Source of the DNA: Podocnemis expansa | Lineage: Eukaryota > Chordata > Testudines > Podocnemididae | DNA length: 64,000 nt | Assembly (NCBI GenBank): GCA_007922195.1 | Contig: ML681998.1 | Span: forward strand, 20,380,262 to 20,444,261 | Reading direction: 5' to 3' | Shown: one piece after another, positions 37,177 to 48,530 of the stretch | Numbering within the stretch: the stretch's first letter is position 1 | Layout: each line of letters begins with the position of its first letter | Translations under genes and position numbers: made by a program | The notes under the pieces: generated by a model | The model's database searches: none | The model's input: the letters and a program-made list of their open reading frames with translations, nothing else | Told to the model about the DNA's origin: nothing

Positions 37177-38072
37177 CAGGGGTGTCCAACCTTTTTTGGG
37201 TGAGGGACCACATTGCAATTCTTTTCTCAGTTGAGAGGCAAGTGAGAATTTTTGCTAGATAAGACATACAAATCAATCTTATTAATAAAATAATTAGTGT
37301 GGTATTTGGCATTGCTTTTGCTTGCACTGTGTAAATAGGACAAGGGAGTCAGGGGTGCCTGTGTGAGGGGGCAAGGCAGAGTGTGTGGAGCAAGGCAGAA
37401 AAGTGGAGGTGAGGTAGGGGGAGCAGAGCAGCTGCGTGGCAGGACTCAGCTACTTCCTGACAGAGATCCCACCAGCTCTGTTCTCCTCACTCCCTGCCAA
37501 GCAGTGCTCAGGAAAAGGAGTGCAGTGCTGGGAGGAGGGAGAGGAGAACAGAGTCAGACAGAGATAGGATAGAAACCCTCGCAGTTCTGCAGTGGTCACA
37601 GGTTTTGTCATTGGTCATCTCTGTACCAGAAACATTGATGGGTAGCAATCTCTATGGAAGAGTTTTTGCCACTAAGGTCAGGGGAAGGACAGAGGTGCTG
37701 GCATTAGGGATGTGGGAGGAGAGCAGAACTGAAGGGATGTCCATGTCAGGAAGTAGCTGGGTCCCACCACCAGCTGCTCTGCTTCTCCTCTGCCCCTTTG
37801 CCCTCCCAGAACTGCCACAGTTTGGCCTATGTTTGTCCCGCTCTGTTCTCTTCACCGCCACCCAACACTGCCTTCCTTCCCTTGATTCCACTTGCCCACG
37901 GGCTTAGTACCCTCCACCCAGACTGAGCACAATGCCAGCTCAGCTCACACCCTACACCACATAGCACCTTGCTGACTCGGCTTTCAGGATTTTGTGGCAG
38001 AACTCTGCAGGCCAGATGAAAACCCTTAGTGGGCAGTAGTCTTGCCCCCTGAACGCAGGTTGGACAAGCCTG
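37177..38072. mobile_element. hAT non-autonomous element, 896 bp, TIR CAGGGGTGTCCAACC
   Basis: The left end CAGGGGTGTCCAACC pairs with the right end GGTTGGACAAGCCTG (13 of 15). Flanks GTTTACAG (37169-37176) and GTTTATAG (38073-38080) match at 7 of 8. It lies inside the DIRS element, between its RT and gag regions, so it inserted after the DIRS. No transposase is visible. Confidence 0.9.
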
Positions 38073-38081
38073 GTTTATAGG

Positions 38082-38215
38082 TTCCAAAGGGGTAGCGTGT
38101 TAGTCTAGTTCAGCAAAACAAACAAGGAGTCCTGTGGCACTTTTAAAGACTAACCAATTTATTAATCACATGAGCTTTTCTGGAAAAAAATTCTACTTTG
38201 TCAGATGCTTGAAGA
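38082..38215 (+). mobile_element. Short retroposon, forward copy with head
   Basis: A textbook copy of the family: TTCCAAAGGGGTAGCGTGTT, TAGTCTAGTTCAGCAAAAC, AAACAAGGAGTCCTGTGGCAC, AAAGACTAACCAATTTATT, CACATGAGCTTTTCTGG, TTTGTCAGATGCTTGAAG. It lies just beyond the target duplication of the neighbouring hAT and inside the DIRS. Confidence 0.75.
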
Positions 38216-40130
38216 TCACCATTTGAACCTGTTGGTTAGCTATCCAGAATTGCATTGCAGAAGTAGAATAAGTTTTCCTGCAAGAGATTGCATTTCTGGG
38301 CCTCTTTATTCTTGTGAGTGGAAGCAGGTTGTCCTTGCCTTTTTGATTTACACCATCCACAACCAAGGTCCCTGAGGTAGGGTGAGTAACAATAATCAAA
38401 CATTTTTGCTAGAACACTATTTCTCTTCTGCCCCTTTGGAAGTGATGTGAGGAGGAGGAAGAGGAGGTTTGCTGAAGATTCTGGACAATTTTCAGTACCC
38501 CATCATGCACCAGCCATGCAAACCAGCTGCCACCAGCACAGCAAAAAGGGGGTTGGATACTTCCTTAGTTCTTTGACTTCTAGCCCTGAACTGGTAACTG
38601 TTCTTTTCAACAGCTCCCAGTGAGTTTTGAAGTCATCTAGGTGGGAGGTTTTCCCTTGTGTCAATACCTCATCTGAGGAAGATGAGGAACAGGGTTGAGA
38701 ACCCATCTGAGTAAGCCCTGAAGGATCTTCTTTGGGTCTGAATTCTCTCCTGAACCAGGGTCCATTGTGGTGTTAGTAGGTCACAGGTGCTGAACACACC
38801 ACCAAGGACCTCAAGGATTGGGGCCCCACACTTATGGGGAATGCCTATGGGACCTGGTGTAGCTATTTCTGCCAACCAGCCCTGTGCTAATGGTTGGGTA
38901 GGCAACAAACGGATAGCAGGATGGCTCTGTTTGCCTCTGCTGCACCTCTCTTCTATGCCACTGGAGTATGAATGGTCAGAGCTTCCATGGGCTTGGCACC
39001 TCCTCCCCAAGGTGCTGCTGGAGTAGTTGGAGGACATGGTGTCTCAGTGCCATCTACGGTGGTGTGTTGGAGACTGGTCTGAGAAACCTGAATGTCCTGA
39101 GTGACCTCTCGGCATCAATGGACTTACGGTGCCATTTGCCTTTAGGCTGCTTGTTATAGGATGACTGGGATCTATATTGCTGTTTTTGCATAGGGGACTC
39201 CTCGGTGCTAAGGATGAGAAAAACAAGACTTGTCTCTGGTGCTGGGTGCATATATTGTCTGATAACGTGAATGATTCTTGATGTCAAGCTCTTGAAACTG
39301 CTGGTACCAGAGAGCACTGAGATGCTTGCAATCCCTGGTACCTGGCTGTTAGATCTGTCAGTGCTGAGGAGCCTCGAAGTGGAGGTGGCTCATGGTGGTC
39401 ACGGGGCCGCAGTGCCGAACTCAGTTCCCTTCCCACTGGGGAGGACAGATGCAGTAGCGGCGGTGCCTTCACTCTCAATGCTGGGTGGTTCTACACCAGA
39501 GACCATGGAGGGTTTCCCTCTGTACAGTGGGAATCTCTTGGTTCATCTGGCAGGGAGGTGGAGGTGTGGGCAGGGCCAACAAGGCCCTTGCTGCCTCAAA
39601 TGCCCCAGGAGTCGATAGAATTGGCAAGTGTCCTGATGCTGACTGGCGTTGGAAATGGCTCCCTCACTGGACACTCGGGAGAAGCTAGATATCCATCAAG
39701 ATGCAGTTGTGGCTCACCTGGTACCATTTTGCTGGCTGGTACCAGCCAGGCAGTGGGCTTGCTTGCTGCATGATGGTCTCTTTTTTGCTGGTGCTGACAG
39801 GGATCAGCATCAGGGTGGCTGCAGAGCTGACTGGGTGCTCTATTTTGAGGAGCTCGGCACCAAAGCAGTCTGTGTCGGCTCCAAAATGGGTCTAAGAGCC
39901 GTTTCTGTGAGGAGTGCCTGAAGCAGTCTCTCTCTCCTTCTGCATCCTCGGTTTATGGACTTGCAGAACCAGCATTTGTCCATACAATGAGCTTCCTGCA
40001 GGCACTTAAGGCATTTGTGGGAGTGGCTCAGAGGAACTGCTTTCTCACAAGCCACACATGACTTGAAACCCAGAAACAAAGGAATAGCCTCTGGTAAGGT
40101 TCTTGTGGGACCTAACAACCTAATGATTTA
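38216..40130 (-). pseudogene. DIRS gag-like ORF, decayed
   Basis: The clearest part is 39840-40118: FKSCVACEKAVPLSHSHKC followed by LKCLQEAHCMDKCWFC. This is a C-x2-C ... H-x4-C-x2-CL-x3-H-x4-C-x2-C knuckle in the style of DIRS gag proteins, followed by a basic ERLLQALL helix. The rest is Ser/Pro-rich with stops. A homologous knuckle occurs at 53741-53930 in the second DIRS. Confidence 0.65.
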
Positions 40131-41382
40131 ATGTTCCTAACTATACTACTTAACCACTAACAACCTGAATAGAATAACAAAGAACAGTTCAAGGAACGGG
40201 CAATTCAAAGACACTTGCTGATAGCAAGAAGACAAACAGCTCCAATGATCATCATGGGTGGAAAGAAGGAATTGGAGATGTAGGGCCAGGGAATGCCTTT
40301 TATGCTGCAGCATATGTGCATGACTCCAGGGGCTGTTGGTACTAGCCCTGTGTGACAGGCTAAATGCTAAAAGCTGCCAGTGGCAGTGCACAATAGCATG
40401 TGCGCACCTATATGGGAATGGATATGCGCAGAGTCTGAAAGAAGAGCAAGTACACCAATCTTTCATGCACATACTGTTAGATTTACAGCTTAATAGAAAG
40501 GAAAAAAAATATGCATTTTTTAAAATTAGTAACAACATGGATGAAGCACAACAAATATTGAACAATTTATCCTCACGAGAGATGCTATTTGCATCCTTTG
40601 TTACATGGAAGGAAAGATTAAGGTATTTAGTCAAGAAATGCATACAATTCAAAATTAATTCACCAGCAGCCCCCGTAACTGTTGTAGAGAAAAGTATTTA
40701 TGAAGAAATACTTAGCATAAATGCACATGTGGTATCAGAAGCTACATATGCTTTGTACAGTAACATTTAGAGGCTATACATCACTCAATCTTCTGTACTA
40801 AGAAACAGTCCATCCTAATTTGCATAAGGTATTTAAGTATAAATAAAAGTTTTAAATTATGTGCACATTTAATCACTGCATTTGCTGTATATTAATATAG
40901 TACATGATTAGGTTTTTATTTTTCCTTGAGTCACCTCATTAGGGCAGGGGACTTGCTGCTGATTATTTCATTTAATAGACTATTGTGAATAAATATAATC
41001 AATGTGAGATCAATATCTCAGATACACATGCAAAGTAAGGCTATCACACAAGGCATATAAGATGAGAACTGTAAGGTTTATTAGGCCCAATCACGAGGGA
41101 GGGTTGACAAAAGTAGGTGACCCAGGAATAACCCTGTACCAGTAAAGTGACAAGATTATTGTAAAATAATATCCCAATGGGTAATATTTGGGAAAATGTC
41201 ACAACCTCCCTGTCTAGACCACAAGACACCTGTTACAGGAAATTCTGCTGGCATTGCAGGTTACTGTGGAGCTGTGTATACACATACACTTGTAAGGGGA
41301 ACCAAGAGGGCAACCTATGAAAACTAAAGCACTCTAAGTTTTATGGGTGTGGAAATACAGATGAGGAAAATGGGGTTGGAAC

Positions 41383-41517
41383 CAATGTTCCCTCTAAGCC
41401 GGTGATGTAGCTGAGCAACTTAAGGATGCAGCTGAGCAAGTTCCTGGGCCCGGGCTGGGCCCCTGAGCCACTCCCCAACTTGCTCAGTTGCGTCACCAGC
41501 TTAGAGGGGGAACATTG
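41383..41517. mobile_element. hAT MITE, 135 bp, TIR CAATGTTCCCTCTAAGC
   Basis: Ends CAATGTTCCCTCTAAGC and GCTTAGAGGGGGAACATTG are inverted. The arms extend inward (GCTGAGCAACTT against AACTTGCTCAG), so the whole sequence can fold into a hairpin. The inner flank (TATAGATT) does not match the left flank GTTGGAAC; the matching copy lies 1.7 kb away at 43179. Confidence 0.75.
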
Positions 41518-42548
41518 TATAGATTTTCTGATTGAGATGCCTCTTCAAACAGTCAGTCTTCCATGAACTCCATGTCTTTCCTTTAGCAAAATCTCAGCTT
41601 GGTCTTGGCTTCTCCACATGACAAGCGTAATACGCCATTGTCCTCAGAGTAAGAAAATAGCTGACCCAATTTGATATGCTGCACCTCTCCAGATTCCATA
41701 GTCTGTTGCAATTAATTCATTTAGCCATGCCATCTTAAAACTTCCAGTACCTTTATATTTCTTGACATCACTGCAATTGTCTTGCACCAAACTGTTGGCT
41801 GTATGCTTTATCATTTTGTGTTATGAATTTGTGAAGCTGCTTTGGGGGACGGCTTGATTTTTTGGTTGTCTGTAATCTCAGCTCACCTTTAGAAGATGGG
41901 AAAATATATAAGCAAATGTGTGAGAAATTACACAGATAAGAGCTGATGATCACCAATAGCCAAGAATTTTTTTTTACAGATTCCTAATGAATGTGCCAAT
42001 TCTGACTAGATCTCACTCACTGAGCTAAATGAAGTCACCCTGATTTAGGCCTATATATTACTTGAGTTGATGTTAAGGTCAATGACAGTTTTTCCACTTT
42101 ACTTAAAAAGTTAGATCAGGCTGCCTTCTCTTTCTGCTACAATCCCCATCTACCAGTTTTGTGGTGTTCTTGTCTGCAAGCTTTGAACTTTCCTTTACCA
42201 GCTTCCAACTGAAAACAGAGCTGTGCTAAAAATACATGGAGGGGACACCTCCTCCTGAAGCCATCGTTTATGGCACTTGGTAAAGATATCAAAATGGGAG
42301 GACACGTAGTTTGCCTATGATGTATTGTCAAGGCCATTCACTTAAATGTGAACACAGGCAGGGTGTGCCTCTTGGGTACCACAGAGCCAAGCATGTGGGA
42401 ATACCTAGTATAGTAAGCCATTGAGAGATCCTGGGATGCAAAGTGCTGTAAAAATGCTGGGTGTTAATAAAATAACATAAGGTTCTATACAGTTTTCTGT
42501 GTTTATTCTGAATCTTGGGTGGAATTTGTGTGTTGTGTCTACTTATCC

Positions 42549-42724
42549 CATTGTTTCCCAACCGGTGTGCCACAGAATTTTTTGAAAAACTACTCAAAGA
42601 GCTCTGGATTGGCTCATGAAAACATATGGCTTCATTTGGAAACTATCTGGCAGTGTGCCTCAAATGAATTTAAAGGTAGCAAGGAGTGCCACTGCAATGG
42701 CAGAGAAAACATTGGGAATCACTG
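42549..42724. mobile_element. hAT MITE, 176 bp, TIR CAGTGTTTCCCAACC family
   Basis: It starts CATTGTTTCCCAACC and ends TTGGGAATCACTG. Flanks ACTTATCC (42541-42548) and ACCTATGT (42725-42732) match at 5 of 8. It is homologous along its length with the copy at 48736-48904 (shared GTGTGCCTCAAA, TTTAAAGG and TGGCTCATGAA words). Both carry 'GTGTGCCACAG' beside the TIR. Confidence 0.8.
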
Positions 42725-43189
42725 ACCTATGTGGCAGAAATGACTTGAAAAGGAAACAATACATTTCCTTACACATCAACACTCTCCCCCCCCCCCCACG
42801 TGGCATGAGCTTATCCCCGCTTCTAATCTGCCCCCAGCCCAGAAGCCCCCACTCCGGCTACTCCACTCCCCCGCCTCTGCTCCCCGCCAGCCCCGATCAC
42901 CCGGCTCCTCTGCTCCCCACTGGCCCTGATCCTCTGCTCTCTGCCAGCCCCGATTCTCAGGCTCCTCCGTTGCACGCCAGCCCCAATCCCCCGGTTCCTC
43001 CACTTCCGCTTCTGCTCCCTGCCAGCCCCACCCCAGGCTTCCTGGCACACAGGAGAAATGTTTCCGGTGCCAGGTATGGCTTGTGGCTGCTGGACCTGTG
43101 CTGGGGTCAGGGCTTGCTGCGCCAGTGAGTGGTGGCAGCTGCGCTGCTGCTCACTGGCGCAGTTTAGAGGGAACATTGGTTGGAACCCT

Positions 43190-43985
43190 TATGCATACAG
43201 GTAAGGTAAAAGGTGTGGCTTTTACAGAATCAAAAGGGCTTCCTGGTGCAGAAGACCCTCTCAGGAGACCAACTCCTCCAATGACAATGACTCCTCTCTG
43301 CAAATACTTACAGGTTGACAGTGCAGGAGACTTCAACCGTTTGGGGGATGAGTCCTTCAAAACACCTTCCTGATGCTTCCCTTTTCTGCACTGAGGAAGG
43401 AGAGAGGCTCCAGGATTCAGCAAGGTCTGGAGGAGCACTCCTTACCAAAGTTGATGAGCCTGATACATACTCCAAATGGATAGGGTCTGGTGACAAAAAT
43501 CTCACCTCTTTTTCTTGATTCAGGGCCTTCTCAGAGAGCCACAGGTGCCCCAGATGTAGCCTCACAGATATTTTAAACATGAGAATAGGTGCAAATTACC
43601 AGCATGGATTTCCTCCAGCTGGTGCAAGCAACTCTGAAAGACTAAAGACTGAGGCATTTCCCCAGTACTGCGCATTAGCACCCAGAACAAGGAGGAAGAC
43701 ACAGCCCTATGAACTATACTACAAAAAGTAGAAAACACTATAAAACCAAGCACCATCTTTACAAAAGAGAAAAATTTTCCTGAAGGGAGTGAGAAGGGAG
43801 ACACTTGCTGAAGCAAGCTAAAGTGTTCTCACTGCCAACCTCTGGAAGTAAGAAAGGACTAAGCGAAGGGGTGGCGCTTTACTCTTTATACCATTGTGCC
43901 TCAAACTGGTATCACTATGGGGAAAAAATCTCTCATGCTGGCACACTGGGTGTGCATCCACGTGAAATGAAATGAACTTGTGCAA
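43190..43985 (-). mobile_element. Possible DIRS/LTR terminal fragment
   Basis: 43800-43985 contains AGGGGTGGCGCTTTACTCTTTATACC and TGTGCATCCACGTGAAATG, in the style of chelonian DIRS termini. The adjoining 43190-43800 has Ser/Pro-rich minus-strand frames compatible with gag debris, but no conserved motif. Low confidence. Confidence 0.3.
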
Positions 43986-44719
43986 TCACTTAAAGAGCAA
44001 TTGGATTAAGTCCCAGTTGTAATAAGAATTTAACGCTCATTAATGACAGTAATCAATATGAACTTCCCAGAATTAGCATCAAGATTAACCAAATTTGAAT
44101 AAGCACAATTTGGTCTGGGAGTTCTGATTCTGTTGAAAGGTTAGTAAATAAAATACAATAATTACAACTTGAAGTTATTTTATTATCAATGTGCTCTATT
44201 GGAATTAATTTTGGGGCAGGATGGGTCAAAAATAGTTAGTTGTATTCATGCAAATGGTGAACTTGTAACTGGAAACCAGATAACTGAAATAGTTGTTTTA
44301 TAGAATGACTCAAACAACCAACCTTATATATAGGTCTACATGACAGATGGTGAAAGAGAAAATGAGGTATGTGAAAGGAACAAATTACATCTATGTGCCA
44401 ACTCCTTCCCCATTTGGAAACTCTAGCAGGCATAAAAAATAGAAATCCATTATAAAAATTGAGCAGTCTTCAGAGTTGGTAGATGAAAGTGATGTCACAT
44501 TTAAAAGAAAATTAAACATAATCTGATGGTTTATCTGCCATTCACAAAGTATCTTCAGCATTTCTTCAGATGTCCTTGCATTTCAGAAAACACAAATTTA
44601 AGACCACCTGCAGATATATTTCCATCAGCTAAAAATCAAAAGTGTAGAAGTACAGTTGTCTGCCCACAAAGCTAATGTTATTTGCATTCTGGGTAACGGT
44701 GACCCCCCCCTTAAATTAC

Positions 44720-45445
44720 CCTATATAGTCATGTACAAGCCAAGATTTTTGTACCTGAAAATTGGCTTAAAAATAGGCAAATCGGCTTATACACAGGTGA
44801 GTATGGTAGACAGCCCCATCCCAGGAGTTGCATTGACCATGCTGCAGGCTGGAGCCCCAGGATGGCCAGGGCGACCATCTTGGGCAGCCTGCCTGGGCTG
44901 GAGCTAGAGTAAGGAGGGGCCCCTAACATTTGGAGCAGCCAGGTAAGGGGGTTGAGGGGGGTCAGCCTGGGCATTGGTGGGGTGAGTCCAGGGAAAGTGA
45001 CTGAGGGCCCGGGAGTTGGAGGGGGTCGGGGGGGAGTCAGGGAGTCTGGGGAAAGGGGCAGGAGGGCCCAGGTTTGGGGGGTGCCTGAGAGGTCTGAAAA
45101 AGCAGCAGCAGAGGTGGGAGGGCGACATGGAAAGGGTCTTGGGGAACAACAGCAGGGAACAGAGAAGGCGGCAGAGAGCAAGAGGGCAGCAGGGGGAGCA
45201 GAGAGAGCAGGGGGCAGGACTGAGGAATGGACAGAGCAGGGGGACAGGAGAAAGCAGTGGCAGGGCTTTTGGTGTTAGGGAGGGTGTCAGGAACTCTGGG
45301 GGAAGCCAGCACCATGGGGGGGGGGGGGGGGGGCTAGGGTCCAAGGCCAAAAGGGGGGCTCGGCTTATATGCAGGTCACATTTTTTCCTCTGTTTTGGGC
45401 TCAGAATTGGGGCGGGGTCAGCTTATGCACAGATAGGTTGCCTTA
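44720..45445. mobile_element. MITE-like element with GGCTTAT boxes and an 18-G run
   Basis: The left arm has ACAAGCCAAG, TTGGCTTAAAAATAGGC, and CGGCTTATACACAGG; the right arm has CTCGGCTTATATGCAGG and GGTCAGCTTATGCACAGATAGG. These resemble the 'TATAAGCCGA' repeat found in several vertebrate DNA elements. The core (44815-45360) is G-rich on the plus strand and includes 18 consecutive G at 45316-45333. It has no convincing coding sequence, though long frames exist by composition. Confidence 0.45.
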
Positions 45446-46099
45446 AAAGCACTGTAACAGACTGTAAATATAATCTGTATTTTCAATGGTCAGTGACCCA
45501 AATTCACAATCAAATCCTACTCCTTCACTTTGTGTAACAGTTCTCCCTGAGAATAACTGACCACTGTACCCCTCTTCACTTCTTTTCATCAAAGGTATAT
45601 AGGCAAACGTATAGACTAACAGAATTGATAAGTGTTCACTTGTTTGTATGTGTAGGCTGAAATGCTTTGTGAGTACTTGTCCTAATGTTGGATAGGAAGA
45701 CTGTACCTCAATTAGTCACACATTTTCAGAACCACTTTTCAATCTTATTCATTCAGCTATGGCTTCTTAAAAGAACACTAAAATATTAGCTTAGAACACA
45801 GAGTGAAGATTTTACTTGATTCAAATATATTTTAGGTACTATGGAATTTTAGGTATTAGCTCCTTATCCATGCTACATAGTACTTTGCTCCACAAGTAGT
45901 CCTGATAAAACCAATAATATATTGTATTTAAGTCAATGAAAATAAGGACTGCAAAATCTGGAGCCAATGAGCTGAAACCTGCAGTGCCACACTCTGAGCA
46001 GAATTATGAACCTGCTTCCTTTTGAGAATAAAGTCAATATACAGCTTGCAAAATTTTGCTTCACTTTCTAGGCTTGCAGTATATTCAATTTTTTTCTTT

Positions 46100-47666
46100 T
46101 AGATGTGTTTGTACTCGATAGATGTTTCTTTTTTAAAATAAAAAAAAATAAAAACATTTGGGTTAATCTTTAAAAATTACCTCAAAACGTTAACAAAAAT
46201 CATTTTAATTTTGATACATATTAAAACATTTTAGTCAGTTCTGCGTAACAGCATAACATGACAAATGCACAAGACTTTAAACATGCTTTAAAAAGACATT
46301 CAGCAAAGTATTTAAAATTTAATAAATAGCATACAGTAACACACACAAATACGTTTTCATACTGAATCATTAAGCCTACTAAAAACAGACTGGCAAAGAA
46401 TAAATAAGACAGTAGTTGACTTTTTTTTTTTTTTTTTAAGATGAAGATTCTTGCTATCACGCTAGTTGCCACATTTTACCTGTTTAACACAAAATTGGAA
46501 ATCATGAACAATTTTTTCACTTGCATTTTATGCCAACTTCTAACATTACAAAATAAAAATTGATATACTGAAGTGGATTTTTTTTCTCTCTCTCTTTTTT
46601 TTTTTTAAACAGCCAGTCTGAAACCATCTAAACCAATTTTTAAATACAACGAATAAATAGGGATTTAGTAAAGGAAATCAATTGTAACAAAAATGCAACA
46701 CCCCGAGAAAAGAGCCTTGGAAATCTAAGGTAACTGCAATATTACAGAATAGTACTTAAAGTGATAGTGCTTGTGCACTAAGCTCATTAGAGACCTATGA
46801 TTTTAGTGCAAATCCCTTGAATCCAAATAAGCCTTTATACCCTATTTTACTAGGGAAAGATCTATTACCAGTTGGAACTTATCCTGTTTAGTATTTGTAC
46901 CTATACCAGATGTTTTAAGAATGCACATTCTAACATCTTCAGCTGTTTCAGTTTTGTCTTCAAACTATGATAACAAATGACCTGGGATTTTACATCCTAC
47001 TTGGTTGTACCATATTTGATTGCAACTTATTAAATGTTGAATTCCAATGTTATAAAAGGGCTTTTGCCATCAGTTTATCAAATTATACCTAAATTTCATA
47101 CATCATTTCTTTTTGAACGAAAAAAACGTTTTGGTGAAAGTCTCTCTCTCTCGGAAAAAGTTCACCTGATGCAATTTAAGAATATTTAGACAAATGTAAT
47201 ATAAACCTCAAAAGGAAAAATACATTTTTACATTAGCAATCCTTACCAGCATTTAGTATATTAAGTTACAAGTATGTTGGCAATAATACAATGGGATTCA
47301 ATTGTCAAAGGAAAATTCTGTACAAATTAAGCTGTTAATATGGGGTAAACAAATAGGAAGTCAGTAAGTCTTGAGCAGCCATGTTTCTATTGCAAACTAC
47401 AGTTAAACTTATTTGAAACTAACTGGATGAACACTGGTTACTTAAAGAGTAACTCATTTATTCCAAGTCATTAAAATGGTCACTTTAGTAGTTCAGAGTT
47501 ACCCAGTATAAGAAATTTTATTCAACCATGCAGGTGAAAGCATGTTAATCACATGATTTTGCCCTGAACTTATTAAAACTAAAATCTAATTTTCTTGACT
47601 ATAAAGTACAAAACAATGACTGATATTGCTCCAACTTGTATACAATCTTCCCTATTCAATTCGTAC
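46100..47666 (-). other. LRP12: LRP12 3' untranslated region (probable)
   Basis: AT-rich, repeat-free 1.5 kb immediately after the LRP12 stop codon, unlike the element-rich DNA beyond it. Minus-strand AATAAA is at 47518-47523 and 47457-47462, and ATTAAA near 46203-46208 and 46317-46323. The distal ones would give a UTR of about 1.4 kb, similar in size to mammalian LRP12. The end point cannot be fixed from sequence. A T-run (plus strand, about 46421-46438) lies inside it. Confidence 0.55.
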
Positions 47667-48530
47667 CTAACAAAGTAACAATGCCTCATCATCACTAGTT
47701 TCATTTTTCAGTGCTGCTTCTAAACAAGTGTCGGGTATCTGGGCAGTGTGTACAATACCACAGCGCTCACATGGGCCATCTCGTTTACATGATCTTACTC
47801 CATGATGCATTGCACTGTAAGGCTGCCTAAGCCCTTGTCCTTGATCTGAGGAGAGATCAAGTAGGGGTCTTGAACAGTCATTCATATCGAAGTCTGATGC
47901 TACATCAGAAACTGGAATTAACATTTCAACATCATCATCTTCATCTCTTCCACTTATCCCATTATCAAGCTGTCTCAAAGGACTTGGGTTCTGATTTACT
48001 GAGCTTGATCTCCCTAAAGTAAAACGAACCCAACGTAATCCTTGAGTCATACGGCTTAGTGCACTAGTGAGCTGGTGGCGTGCTGGACTTGTACTTGGGG
48101 GTTCTACACTTGTAATTTCTCTTCCATTATCTGTATTACCACCACTGGAATTCTGAGCTGAAGAACTTCCACATGCTCCTACTGTTGCTTCTATTACTGT
48201 TGTAGGGGGGATTTTTTGAGGCAAAGTGGCAGCAACACCACCAACTGCTCCTGCCGTGTCTCTTCTTTCATTTTCTGTGTCTGTGTCATCAGACTCAACT
48301 GAAAATAGACTTCTGTGAGCATTATTTCTTTCAGTTTCTCTACTAGTACTCTGACTGGCAACATCATCTCCATCTGCTGTAACTAATGCTAGTGATCCAG
48401 AATGACGGGACCTTGCAAAATTAAAAATCCGATTCCAAATGTTACTTGACCTGCCAGCAATTGGAAGTCTGATTGAGGTAAATCCAAGCTGAGATCGTAC
48501 CGCTAGTCTCAGGTTTTCCAAAACTGAGGC
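47667..48530 (-). CDS. LRP12: LRP12 last coding exon (cytoplasmic tail)
   Basis: 287 codons plus TAG. LRP12 is a single-pass type I receptor of the LDL-receptor superfamily; this exon encodes most of its long intracellular tail. Recognised from ASVLENLRLAVRSQLGFTS, GRSSNIWNRIFNFARSRHSG, SLFSVESDDTDTENERRD, ALSRMTQGLRWVRFTLGRSS, DDDVEMLIPVSDV, CERCGIVHTAQIPDTCLEA and the C-terminal NETSDDEALLLC. The acceptor CAG is at 48531-48533 (minus strand) behind a tract of T9 C8. The exon starts in phase 0, matching the exon at 56516-56648. An in-frame ATG upstream of the acceptor is intronic and not a start. The frame is intact. Low complexity in the mid-tail is normal for the family. Confidence 0.97.
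   Translation of the reverse strand, partial: ASVLENLRLAVRSQLGFTSIRLPIAGRSSNIWNRIFNFARSRHSGSLALVTADGDDVASQSTSRETERNNAHRSLFSVESDDTDTENERRDTAGAVGGVAATLPQKIPPTTVIEATVGACGSSSAQNSSGGNTDNGREITSVEPPSTSPARHQLTSALSRMTQGLRWVRFTLGRSSSVNQNPSPLRQLDNGISGRDEDDDVEMLIPVSDVASDFDMNDCSRPLLDLSSDQGQGLRQPYSAMHHGVRSCKRDGPCERCGIVHTAQIPDTCLEAALKNETSDDEALLLC

Larger units (their letters stand above)
27294..40455 (-). mobile_element. DIRS-type retrotransposon, full-length, heavily interrupted
   Basis: Minus-strand order from the right edge: terminal repeat (about 40360-40450), gag-like ORF with a zinc knuckle (to about 38220), reverse transcriptase, RNase H, tyrosine recombinase, terminal repeat (27294-27400). The two termini are inverted relative to each other: TGCGCACCTATATGGGAATGG at 40402-40422 corresponds to the complement of the GCATTCCTGTTATAGGGG area at 27342-27360. 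Inverted termini plus a tyrosine recombinase instead of an integrase define DIRS. Removing the 6.4-kb TGTGACA unit, an 896-bp hAT and two short retroposons leaves about 5.5 kb, the expected size for a DIRS. All frames are broken. It is a fossil. Confidence 0.85.
41383..43178. mobile_element. hAT-bounded 1.8-kb unit with perfect GTTGGAAC duplication
   Basis: The outer left end CAATGTTCCCTCTAAGC pairs with the outer right end GTTTAGAGGGAACATTG. GTTGGAAC occurs exactly at 41375-41382 and 43179-43186. A complete small MITE with the same TIRs occupies the left edge (41383-41517). The right edge (about 43080-43178) is a partner end with TGCGCCAGTGAG near-repeats. Between them lie about 1.0 kb of unrecognised AT-rich DNA, a nested MITE (42549-42724) and a C-rich block (42786-43040). 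It may be a composite mobilised between two end copies, or a long element with the rest of its interior unrecognised. Confidence 0.65.
14887..46100. other. DPYS-LRP12 intergenic region (no host gene seen)
   Basis: From the DPYS start to the probable LRP12 3' end. Everything identified here is a transposable element or simple repeat, listed separately. Nothing supportable was seen in 14887-15450 (DPYS 5' flank), 15675-16730, 16940-18020, 18950-20205, 21493-24640, 25750-26808, 26931-27240, 40460-41374, 43990-44715 and 45450-46100. Within the third-last group, 23000-23570 is notably AT-rich with repeated TACAGTA and ACTGTA words. At 24515-24575 the sequence ends in TTTGGGCACTCCTG, which looks like one end of a hAT whose partner I could not find. 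Confidence 0.7.

Noticed and set aside
44729..45537. Five overlapping frames of 80-170 codons
   Set aside because: They come from G-rich low-complexity sequence and a poly-G run; no domain.
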